A stretch of DNA of 35,055 bases, taken from assembly GCA_000969725.1 (NCBI GenBank), contig JXSR01S022522.1; one strand, given 5' to 3'. The translations under genes and the position numbers were made by a program. Origin of the DNA: Ophiothrix spiculata. Lineage: Eukaryota > Echinodermata > Ophiuroidea > Amphilepidida > Ophiotrichidae. The notes under the pieces are model-generated. The model saw nothing but the letters and a program-made list of their open reading frames with translations. It was not told where the DNA came from and did no database searches. Position 1 is the stretch's first letter; every line of letters begins with the position of its first letter. Positions 9,301 to 17,545 of this stretch are shown in pieces.

Positions 9301-10467
9301 TGACATAACAAAAAATGCTTATACATATTTTCAGGGTGAAATTTTGCCGTTTTTGGCAAGGATGAAAATAAAAATCTTATGAAAATTCATTATTAATCAA
9401 AAAAAGTTGACAAAGGACTATTTGCTAGATAAATCTAAGCAAGCCTGTAGCCAGGGGTGGGGGTGTGGTGGGGGCATCACACCCCCAAATTTGACAATGT
9501 ACAAAAAAGGTCCACAAAAATTCCCTAAATGTCCACAAAACACTTTAATGTAGGTCGTTTCTTAATAAAATACTACACAAAATGCTTGGAAAACTACTTA
9601 AAACCTTTTTTTTTTTTGCTTGAAAAATCCTGGCTACAAGAAACTAAGCATACATGCAGAAGCGTGCCCAAAGGGGGGGGGGGGGGGCATGTGCCCCCCC
9701 AGTTTGGTGAGTCAGTAGGGGGAAAAGGCCCATTCGGGGATCTTGACACAAAAAAGATAGAAAAGAAAGGGGAGTAGAGAAAAAGAATCAAAAGGAAAGA
9801 GAAGAAAAATAGTTTTAAATGATTTTAAAATCATTGAAAAACTATGGTTTTTCAATTATTTGGGGTACGCCCTAAATTACTGCCATCTCAGGCGTATGGG
9901 GTACACCCTAACTAACACTATAGTATAACTAATTTCATGACCTCTTACCTTCCAAAACACTACTCCCAGGCAATGTATACAGTTCATAAAGGTCTATTAT
10001 GCTAATGTTTCATTGAATTATGTAGAATATTTTTAAAGATTAAGTTAATTGTCTTTAGAAAGTCAGTTTACAGGTCAGGCGGAAAAAGTGGTCCGACTGG
10101 AAAGGGTTAATACTACGCTCTGCATTGCCGGTGCATAGCAGCGTATGTACTATCAAACAGAGGTGTGATGGTAAAAAAAAAAGGCAAATGGCATCAACTG
10201 TGTTGAAATAATGAAGAAGTGATATAAAACTCCTTATACCAATATTTGGCTACTATAAGAATGATTGTAGGCCTATATATTTTGTTGATTTACGATTACC
10301 AAAATGAACGAGGCTACACAGTATCTTTCTCTCTTTATACTGTTGTCTACAGAAAAAGAAGTATGCCCTCTACATCTATGGCAGACTTGCTTCAGGTCAG
10401 GAAAAATGATTTTTCTAGAGTGCAGTATGATATTAATCTCGCTCAGCTGAGTTCAATCATTGATTGA
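6387..10467 (+). CDS. Three-exon gene, ~114 aa protein of unknown function
   Basis: Assembled by reading splice sites. Exon 1 is 6387-6540 (ATG in context AATCATGG, in-frame TGA just upstream at 6381, donor CCCAG|GTAGGA, phase 1). Exon 2 is 7880-7955 (acceptor TTTTTACATTTGCAG|GA, donor ATATT|GTAAGT, phase 2). Exon 3 is 10353-10467 (acceptor CTTTATACTGTTGTCTACAG|A, stop TGA). Exon 2 is open only in the frame that exon 1's phase demands. Exon 3 then stays open for 37 codons to a stop, with AATAAA 22 bases later. Recognisable stretches are WTSCILNGHYDNILLHDPG, KTYEDLNPRDPNFRKREFYE and the C-terminus SRVQYDINLAQLSSIID. The product is mixed-charge and soluble-looking, with no signal peptide or membrane segment. 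I do not recognise the family. A coding exon upstream of 6387 is unlikely given the in-frame stop, but a different exon 1 boundary (for example the AG at 6409-6410 or 6417-6418) is possible. Intron 1 holds a tRNA-like fragment; intron 2 holds a fold-back element. Confidence 0.62.
7291..7355 (-). pseudogene. tRNA-like SINE fragment
   Basis: Minus strand carries GGGGCTTCGAATCCC, a B-box/T-arm sequence, preceded by CTCTGGACTGGGATGTGAGA, which resembles an anticodon arm. The 5' half with a D arm is not convincing, so it is a fragment of a tRNA-derived repeat within intron 1 of the three-exon gene. Confidence 0.45.
8050..8330. repeat. Fold-back element in intron 2
   Basis: Sequence from 8051 (ATTTCATCATGTGAATGCAA, GAAAGTTGTGTCTGCAATGG) recurs inverted at 8287-8329 (CTATTGCAGATACGACTTTC, TTGCACTCACGTGG), pairing over about 45 bp with mismatches. 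The two halves converge on the perfect hairpin at 8162-8240. It has no open frame and no clear target duplication. Confidence 0.75.
8162..8240. repeat. Perfect 33 bp hairpin, 13-base loop
   Basis: GTCAGTGGTTCTTGAAATGG...TTCAGGTGAC (8162-8194) is matched exactly in inverse at 8208-8240. The 13-base loop ACCTGAAGACACC itself repeats the arm phrase ACCTGAAGA. The perfect arms contrast with the diverged outer arms. Confidence 0.9.
8331..9178. other. intronic, featureless
   Basis: AT-rich part of intron 2; nothing coding or repetitive is recognised. Confidence 0.5.
9179..9230. repeat. 16 bp-stem hairpin
   Basis: AGAACGCCTGAGCGTT and AACGCTCAGGCATTCT are inverse copies with one mismatch around a 20-base loop. 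Confidence 0.75.
9430..9775. repeat. degenerate G/C-run repeat remnants
   Basis: Contains GGGGTGGGGGTGTGGTGGGG, G15 at 9673-9687 and a facing C7 a few bases on (GCATGTGCCCCCCC). The phrase AGCGTGCCCA recurs as TAGCGTGCCCA near 27132. It is probably an eroded transposon, but I cannot assign ends. Confidence 0.4.
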
Positions 10468-10489
10468 GTATGGTTTGTTAGGCCAAGCC

Positions 10490-10495
10490 AATAAA
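10490..10495 (+). promoter_or_regulatory. Poly(A) signal of the three-exon gene
   Basis: AATAAA lies 22 bases after the TGA stop at 10465-10467 and supports 10353-10467 being a terminal exon. Confidence 0.6.
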
Positions 10496-10499
10496 CTTT

Positions 10500-11202
10500 G
10501 CCCAAATTTTGACAAAATTTGACGGGGAAGTCCTTATTATCTATTATTTTTTTCAAAACTTTCTAATTTCTATGTAAAATTCATATTCTTTGTTGACACA
10601 TTTTCAACAAAGATGGAAATTTGTGCCCAAAAGCGACAAAGTGATTTTTCAACCGACATTTTGAAACAGTTTGTACAATTTTAAATTTGTTTGCTTTGTT
10701 TTGGTTCTTTTGAAGTACTATATATCAGTTTCAACACAAAAATCCTTTCTGAAAGTGCTTTTACATGATGTGGACCTCTTGACCACTCAAAGTACTCAAG
10801 GTCAGTTTTTACTTTTTCATGACAATAATGGTGCAACAAGTATTCACTCTTTATACATTTCCAATAGCTTCCAATGTATTTTCTAATGATAACGCAGATT
10901 TGATGATGGGAAATCAATAACTACTATATATATTTTGGGATTATTTATATGATCACCTATTGATCATTGAGTGGCAGACCTTGATTTCTTAAGTGTTTAA
11001 TACAATTTCAAACTTTCAATAAGAACATTTCCACAAATTTTTAATTCCAAGTAGAATCAATGCTAGTTCCTTTATCGTTCCCTTATATAAGAGGTCTTCA
11101 TTGTTATTTCAAGTTCAGAATTCGAAATATGCACAGAAGTGTTTGGCATAAAATAATTTTAAATGTTATTTAGACCTGAACGATTAAATGTTTTGAAGCC
11201 GA
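10500..11202. other. gene-free stretch
   Basis: No supported feature; open frames at 10671-10917 on both strands look random. Confidence 0.5.
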
Positions 11203-11580
11203 GGGGGGGGGGGCACTCCCATACATTAGCACGCATCATGCTCCTGTCAATAGACCCCATTTTAGTTGCTGTGCTCTCACCAAATGACCCCTGGCTCCCC
11301 AAGTACTCTTTTCAAGATGACTTCAGTTCCCAAGACCCCATTTTCAATGAAAATGACTCAAAAATGTCTTTTATTATGTTTTCAAGCTAATTTTGAGCGA
11401 TTTTCAGCTCAATTAGTCGTATTTTCATGGGAAAAAGGCAGTTCCTGAGACCTCAATCCGGGAAAAAATCAGTTCAATAGACCCTATTTTTGACAAAAAA
11501 TCCGTTCCGCATGACCCTTTGTTCGATATCGCGAATCTCACATACCTACCAATTTTTTTTTGGAGTACCCCCCCCCCCGG
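11203..11580 (+). mobile_element. G-run hAT-like MITE, composite copy
   Basis: Starts with a G run (about G12) and ends TTTTGGAGTACCCCCCCCCCCGGG near 11580. The interior shares CCAAGACCCCATTTTCAATG, TAATTTTGAGCGATTTTCAG and GATATCGCGAATCTCACATA with 2704-3068. The first ~80 bases differ (GCACTCCCATACATTAGCAC), and the flanking 8-mers (AAGCCGAG-type versus CAAATGAC) do not match, so it is chimeric or decayed. Confidence 0.75.
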
Positions 11581-13425
11581 GCAAATGACACCCTTTTCAC
11601 TTAGCTGATGACCTCTATTTTTTTAAAGTCCATCCTTTAATGGGGTCTCTCACCCAAGCTACACTTAAAGACACCTTTTTGCTCAATATGTTTATTTGAT
11701 GTTCACTGCTTACTACATTTTCTAGCTCAGCGATTTCTCAAATGTCAAAATAAGGCCCATTTTATTTCAAAACTGACAAACTGACACTGAGTCATTATTT
11801 ACAATAAAGATAGATACTTCATTTACCCATTACTTGGCAGGAGAACGTTGATTTTTCACACCGCTGACACACAAATACGTTGACGCATAGATCATATTCA
11901 AGCAGGCATGACTTTAAGAGGGCTTGATAGTTTTGTTTTGATACTGAAATAAAGTGTTTCTAGATACGTTTTCACCTGCGTTTTCAGATGTTTTTCTGAG
12001 TTCCGCGCAATATGATAGACCATTTTTATTTAAGAATATGTTATCAAGAAGATGGTTTTGTCCATGCACAGCCACTTATTTGTAGGAAAAAATTCTGATT
12101 TGTGGTTGCAGAGTTATTGATTTTACAAAGGTTTGCCAATTTTTTTGGAAGTGAAGAAAAGAGAATTTCAGTTGTCTACAAGTTATGTGGACATCCATGC
12201 ACACTCAAGAATTTTCTTAATGTATCTGTTAAATCACATGTAAATAAACAACAAGCGGCAAAAATAATGACTGTTGGGTGTAATTTCTGCGCCTGTTCTT
12301 CCGCCTAAAGTAATTTTGATCAGCTCTTTATCATGCGGAACTAATCATCTTTCAACATCCCGCGCATGTGTGGGCGCAAAAAGCTGCAAAATAACACCTG
12401 TTGTGTGTGTAATATCTGTGTATTGACTAGAGGTGTAACTGGATTGGTGCCGTGACCTTGCGAAAATAAAGAAACTAAAAGATTTATCCCCTAGACTGCG
12501 TTCTCCAAAATTAGTTAAATTAACAATACAAAAACCTTCATAACTTTGCAACGGAAGGTCGGATTTGAAAAATTCAAACGGATTTGGATTCTTTAGATCA
12601 CATGCTTTCATTTAAAATTCATTTGAAGCAATTTGATTCATAATTTAAAAATCACCTGAAGTGTCTAATAAAGAGCTCGAAATGACCACATTTTATCATC
12701 CTTTACAATAAATGATCCCATATTTTACAATGCATTTGTGCCCCTACATAGGAGCAGGTACATCACTAATTTCATATATGAGTACCCCAAAATGCTATCT
12801 AATTCAGTCTCAACTATTAGCCTAGTTCAATTGTTTGGTAATTCATAACAATGCATTTTGTAACAATTTTGTTAACCCATTACTGATACTATTCATTGCA
12901 GTCTATAGGTATAGATAATTGCCACTTGAGCGTTTGCAGTCTGTAACAATTCTTATGTGTTTACACAGCAAAAGCAAAAGTGCCTTTGCTCATAGAAGAT
13001 AATAGACTATCACTTGTTTTGATTGACAGGTCTCTTTTGTGGGGCGAGACCAAGTTGATACTTTTTTGTCATTTACAATTTTGTAAACTATATTATATGT
13101 GAACTAAAACCTTTGTTTTTTAATGAGATACTTTACAACAGATGTGAACTAAGGTATTGGGTAGATTGAATGTTGTTTACAAAATATTTGTGTCTTGTTG
13201 ACAATTCTTGATTTAATCTGCATAATTGCCATTAAATTATCTTGTTTTTGTGTCATCCAAAAAATTACACCCATAATAGTCCACTCTTGAAGTCACCAAC
13301 CCATTAAATGCAATCAGCCAAAAAAAAAAAAAAATTCCACTATAACAATTAACATACTTTACTTTTTGGATTGAACCATAGTTTTATTAAATTGGACGTC
13401 AAGCATATTCGATAGAAAATGCTTC
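11581..13425. other. gene-free stretch
   Basis: AT-rich with no supported gene. The start (CAAATGACACCCTTTT, TGGGGTCTCTCACCCA) resembles phrases next to the G-run copies, so repeat sequence extends a little past 11581. A poly-A run lies at about 13320-13334. Confidence 0.5.
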
Positions 13426-14330
13426 TATAGCCGTGTTTTCACGAAGGTTTTTGCTTGGTTTAGAAGACTCGCACCTAAAGTTAAACCAACCGCAAAGCCA
13501 GAGTGTCTGTCCTCACTGTGAATTTAGACTCTAGTCTAGCGAGAGAGGTCAAAGAACTTTCCCTAACCTTAAGTCTAAATCTTACTGGAAGTGTCTCGTG
13601 ACCCGTAAAATGATTGACAAAGCGCGCCCATATGATCAGAAAACGTATACAAAGATGGTGAGGCTTCGCAAAAGAAGACCGATCTGTGCAGAATTTGGTC
13701 ATTTATTGCCGTAAAGTTCATGTCAGACTGTTCAAGTTCAGATATTTTGAGCTTTCCGACTAGTCTTCCACACTTGAGAAACAGGCATATACACCATGAA
13801 AGGAACAGCTCTGGAGAAAATCGAGTACAATTCTAGAACAAGATTGGAGTACAGTTTTAAGTACAATTTTAGTACAAAAAATTTGTTCTAGAATTGTAAT
13901 AAAAGTGTACTTGAATGATATTCCAAATGTGCACATTCCAATCTTGTACTAGAATTGTAATCGATTTATACCAGTGAAAATTGCTCATTTCCTATCTTAT
14001 ATTCGCCACAGAAATACAGTGCAAAACTGCAATATTGCAGTTATGCATGCGCTGGCAGGAATAGCAGATATCGCCGAATGTCACATCATTAACTCTCGGT
14101 TAAGATAAAAGATCGCATCTTCACGGCGTTTTGACTCTCGGTTAAGACTCTCGGCTAAGCAAGATCAGGTTAGCCGAAAGATAACCGCTAGAAAGTCTTA
14201 CGGTTAAAATTCACTATTTAGACTAGAGGCTAGAGAAATGAGTTGCATTCTGACGGCGCTTAGCCGAGAATTTAGACTAGAGGCTAGCGAATTTGGCGTT
14301 AACCGAGAGTCAGTGGGAACGCGCCTTATA
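13426..14330. mobile_element. ~905 bp element with TATA-GCCGTGTT ends
   Basis: The left end TATAGCCGTGTTTTCAC and the inverse of the right end (TATAAGGCGCGTTCCCAC) match imperfectly. The subterminal DNA carries repeated words in both orientations: TTTAGACT-(A/C)GAGGCTAG-(C/A)GA near 13530, 14220 and 14275, and CTCGGTTAA/TTAACCGAGAG several times. No transposase is seen. It contains the palindrome at 13811-13974. Confidence 0.55.
13811..13974. repeat. Nested palindrome
   Basis: CTGGAGAAAATCGAGTACAA, continuing TTCTAGAACAAGATTGGA, pairs with the inverse at 13936-13974 (TCCAATCTTGTACTAGAATT, continuing GTAATCGATTTATACCAG). Arms are about 40 bp, and internal AATT-TAGTAC / TTCTAGAATTGTA phrases repeat the arm words. 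Confidence 0.8.
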
Positions 14331-14721
14331 TCTATTAATTCTTAGATTAATTATTAGGCCTACAGATCTCCTGTGGCATAACAAGGCATAGGCTATAACC
14401 CACTGAACTGTCAATTTTGGTCAGGTCTGATTTGACAGAAAAAATGACTTGGGTTAGATTCAACTAATCAAAATGAACCCTACATCACCTGAAAGAGTAA
14501 CTTTTCAGCCATAAAGCTCTTTATTTTGAACTGTTTTCAAAATATGGCAAAGATATTCTACATGTTAGTCTATCGGACATATTTGTTCATGGAAAAATGA
14601 AAAATAAAAATGCTGTGATCAGGTTGCCGTGCTGTGTTTTTTTGAGCCATGTTTTCAAACAGTGCCAGATCTTCCGTCTCAACTTGTGAATTATTGCTGA
14701 TTACTTAAATGTACCAAATTT
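14331..14721. other. gene-free stretch
   Basis: Nothing supported before the assembly gap. Confidence 0.4.
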
Positions 14722-15151
14722 NNNNNNNNNNNNNNNNNNNNNNNNNNNNNNNNNNNNNNNNNNNNNNNNNNNNNNNNNNNNNNNNNNNNNNNNNNNNNNN
14801 NNNNNNNNNNNNNNNNNNNNNNNNNNNNNNNNNNNNNNNNNNNNNNNNNNNNNNNNNNNNNNNNNNNNNNNNNNNNNNNNNNNNNNNNNNNNNNNNNNNN
14901 NNNNNNNNNNNNNNNNNNNNNNNNNNNNNNNNNNNNNNNNNNNNNNNNNNNNNNNNNNNNNNNNNNNNNNNNNNNNNNNNNNNNNNNNNNNNNNNNNNNN
15001 NNNNNNNNNNNNNNNNNNNNNNNNNNNNNNNNNNNNNNNNNNNNNNNNNNNNNNNNNNNNNNNNNNNNNNNNNNNNNNNNNNNNNNNNNNNNNNNNNNNN
15101 NNNNNNNNNNNNNNNNNNNNNNNNNNNNNNNNNNNNNNNNNNNNNNNNNNN
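14722..15151. other. Assembly gap (430 N)
   Basis: Undetermined bases; open frames across it are meaningless. Confidence 0.99.
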
Positions 15152-15273
15152 TGTTATTATTGATCCAATCAAGGGGTGTATTTGGTGTGGGGTGTAGGAG
15201 CATGTATAACGTGGATGCTTACCCTGGATTTTGTACAATATTATCTATTTATGTCTACAGAAGGCTCCCCACA

Positions 15274-15498
15274 CTATACTTTGATCAACACTAAATAGGC
15301 GGGAATTATGAGGCTTTTCTTCATCCGCAAGTAAACATAATCCCAGTTACACGCGCACCGTAGATACTGATGCGCAAGTCACACGTGCAACGCATGCTGC
15401 GTCTTCTGCAGCTGTGCTGTGTCCAGCTATGCACGCGCTTATCTGTATCAATTCATGATGTGAAGAGGCCGGCCTATTTGGTGTTGATCAAAGTATAG
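15274..15498. mobile_element. 225 bp MITE with 27 bp TIRs
   Basis: CTATACTTTGATCAACACTA, continuing AATAGGC, is mirrored by GGCCTATTTGGTGTTGATCA, continuing AAGTATAG, with one mismatch. The GC-rich interior contains several GCGCA words. TA may be the target. Confidence 0.85.
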
Positions 15499-15531
15499 AG
15501 GGAAGACAGCATGCACCACAGGGTCCTCCTG

Positions 15532-15702
15532 GGCTGATTCCACTTAACGTTAAGTGATGATCGCTAACCATGTTTTGATCATTAACTCCAAAAATGATCA
15601 CTAAATAGCAAGTATGAAAACAATTTAGGGATCATTTACGGACTTAGCGGCCATAACAGGGATAAGGGATCATCGCTAAATGTTGGTGAAATCGGCCCCT
15701 GG
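15532..15702. mobile_element. 170 bp MITE, GGGCCGATTTCACC-type end
   Basis: The left end GGGCTGATTCCACTTAACGT, continuing TAAGTGATGATC, pairs with the inverse of the right end GGGGCCGATTTCACCAACAT, continuing TTAGCGATGATC. The interior repeats GATCATTTAC / ATGATCACTAA. It sits 34 bp from the preceding MITE. Confidence 0.65.
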
Positions 15703-16541
15703 TCTGCCCATGCAATCACGGAAAGAAAGTCTAGGTATAAAATCTGTAATAATGATTGGCTACACAGGTAGGATTTTCATATGAGCAGCCAATCAGAATT
15801 GTTCTAGTAGATAGCGGCTTGTATCCTAGCGATGATATTAGCATCTGTTGATAACAAAAACTCATGTTCAATTGACTTCTGACTTTTTGAATCTGTATAC
15901 TTTTACAATTAATTAATGTTGCTATAACCATTTATCTGCTCATATGTAATGGGATCTGAAAACATGCCACATGTCATAATCTGTATGTTACTTATTTTAA
16001 TTGTCTGCTTAATGTTTAACATCAAACTGTGGTTTAACATGTTAACCGTTGGAGACGTAAGTAATGTAGGGTTTACCATGTGACATTTTTGGCATCACAT
16101 GTTATCATGTGACAATTTTGGCATCACATGTTCCTTATTTCCTAGGGTTCCCTCATTTCTTATCATATAATGAAGACATATCAAATGAGTAACATGTAGC
16201 TACTTTGTATCTAGAGAGGTGGGGGGGCTACTTAGTGTAGTAGTGGTTATAGGGAAGTGCCGTAAATTCGGGTAGCAAAATCACTCAGGCTCTCTGATAT
16301 TTCAGTTGGTCCTTTGCAACATTTGGTATTTTGATGTTTGTCTTTTTTCAAAATTCTTCATAAAACCTTAGAAAACAACTTGTATCAAAACTGCACAAAT
16401 TTGTGACAAAAATTGTGATTTTCTGATAAAATTTTGGGGAATTTGGTAGATGGATGTGTCCCCTTTTCTTGAAAATTGGCATTTCAGTGGGTGGCTTTTA
16501 AATTTTTTCCAGAGGCACATCCCTACCCAAATCAAACACCG
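15703..16541. other. gene-free stretch with a 29 bp dimer
   Basis: ATCATGTGACA(A/T)TTTTGGCA, continuing TCACATGTT, occurs twice in tandem at about 16075-16132. No gene seen. Confidence 0.6.

Positions 16542-16575
<34 letters not shown>
16542..16575 (+). repeat. C34 homopolymer
   Basis: 34 consecutive C. The exact length is likely unreliable in sequencing. It may be the decayed end of a G/C-run element. Confidence 0.9.
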
Positions 16576-16577
<2 letters not shown>

Positions 16578-16579
16578 CA

Positions 16580-16666
16580 TAGTCCATCTAGCTGGACCTC
16601 ACAAGTAAGCACTGTAGGCACGTTGCCATGCTTTTGCTTGTGAAGTCCATACATGTAAATGGACTA
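16580..16666. mobile_element. Hairpin element, relative of 6067-6143
   Basis: TAGTCCATCTAGCTGGACCT, continuing CACAAGTAAGCA, faces TGCTTGTGAAGTCCATACAT, continuing GTAAATGGACTA. Arms and wording match the 6067-6143 hairpin. GGCAT occurs just before and a few bases after it, too short to call a target duplication. Confidence 0.65.
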
Positions 16667-17236
16667 TCCAGGCATTGTACCTTTGTGCTGGTTACCACAT
16701 AAAACAATACAAAGTTCTTTTCTATAATTTTACATCTCAAATTTGAAATTGAAGTTAAAACTTACACATAGGCTAATTTTCAGTTTGTCTATGAAACCAT
16801 GCCTGTCCATTCTACCTTACAAATTATTTTACACTGTTATTAGTTTGACGGAATTAAGAATCGGAAAAAAATGTCTGCATATTGCACTAAAAAATCCTTC
16901 TCCTATTTTCATTTTTAACATTCATGCATAGATGGCTACTGTATACAATACAGACATGCATTGATAGGCTATCAAACTATGGCCCCATTCATAAAAGGAG
17001 ATTTAATAAACCTTAGGCCAGGCATAAATCATCGAATAGAGAACTTTCTTAAAATTCATGTTTTACTTCTTATTATGTCAAAACACAAAGTACATGGAGC
17101 TATCATTCTGTCTCCTAATCCTACTTCAGGTCATTAGGTGCTAAAAATAGATCCATAAAACTAGAGTAAAAAATCAACTCATGGAGTTGGACTAGTCTTG
17201 GTGAACACTTCAGGATTTATGCTAAGACTAAAGCTA
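16667..17236. other. gene-free stretch
   Basis: No feature supported; lies beyond the 3' end of the Kir gene. Confidence 0.5.
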
Positions 17237-17507
17237 TTAAGGCCATACTATACTCGGCCTCCACACAAATTTTTCACTATCAAACATTTCGTCATGATGT
17301 AAAACTGACGTCTGACTCCAAATAAAATAACTTCAACACCGAGTTAAAAACATATTAAACTTTCCACTAAATTCCACATGTGTTGAATTGAATCAACATT
17401 TACATTTTGTCAAATGTTTGTTACCAGTCTATACTTTTCATTCGATCAGATTTATTTGGGGAAGTCCTGCTGAAATTGTGTGGAGCTGAGTATAGTTTGG
17501 CCCTTAA
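17237..17507. mobile_element. TTAA-flanked MITE at the Kir 3' end
   Basis: TTAA-GGCCATACTATACTCGGC, continuing CTCCACACAA, is mirrored by TGTGTGGAGCTGAGTATAGT, continuing TTGGCCC-TTAA, giving 27-30 bp imperfect TIRs with a TTAA target duplication. The element is 271 bp. It begins about 38 bases past the Kir stop codon, so it probably forms part of the 3' UTR. Confidence 0.8.
17451..17456 (-). promoter_or_regulatory. Candidate Kir poly(A) signal
   Basis: AATAAA on the minus strand, about 90 bases past the Kir stop and inside the TTAA-flanked MITE. Its use is not proven by sequence alone. Confidence 0.4.
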
Positions 17508-17545
17508 CTCTTGTGAATATGGCCCTACAGAGAATTTGGTGTGTG

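Noticed and set aside
14691..15238. Open frames of 160-177 codons on both strands
   Set aside because: They consist of the run of N and have no sequence content.
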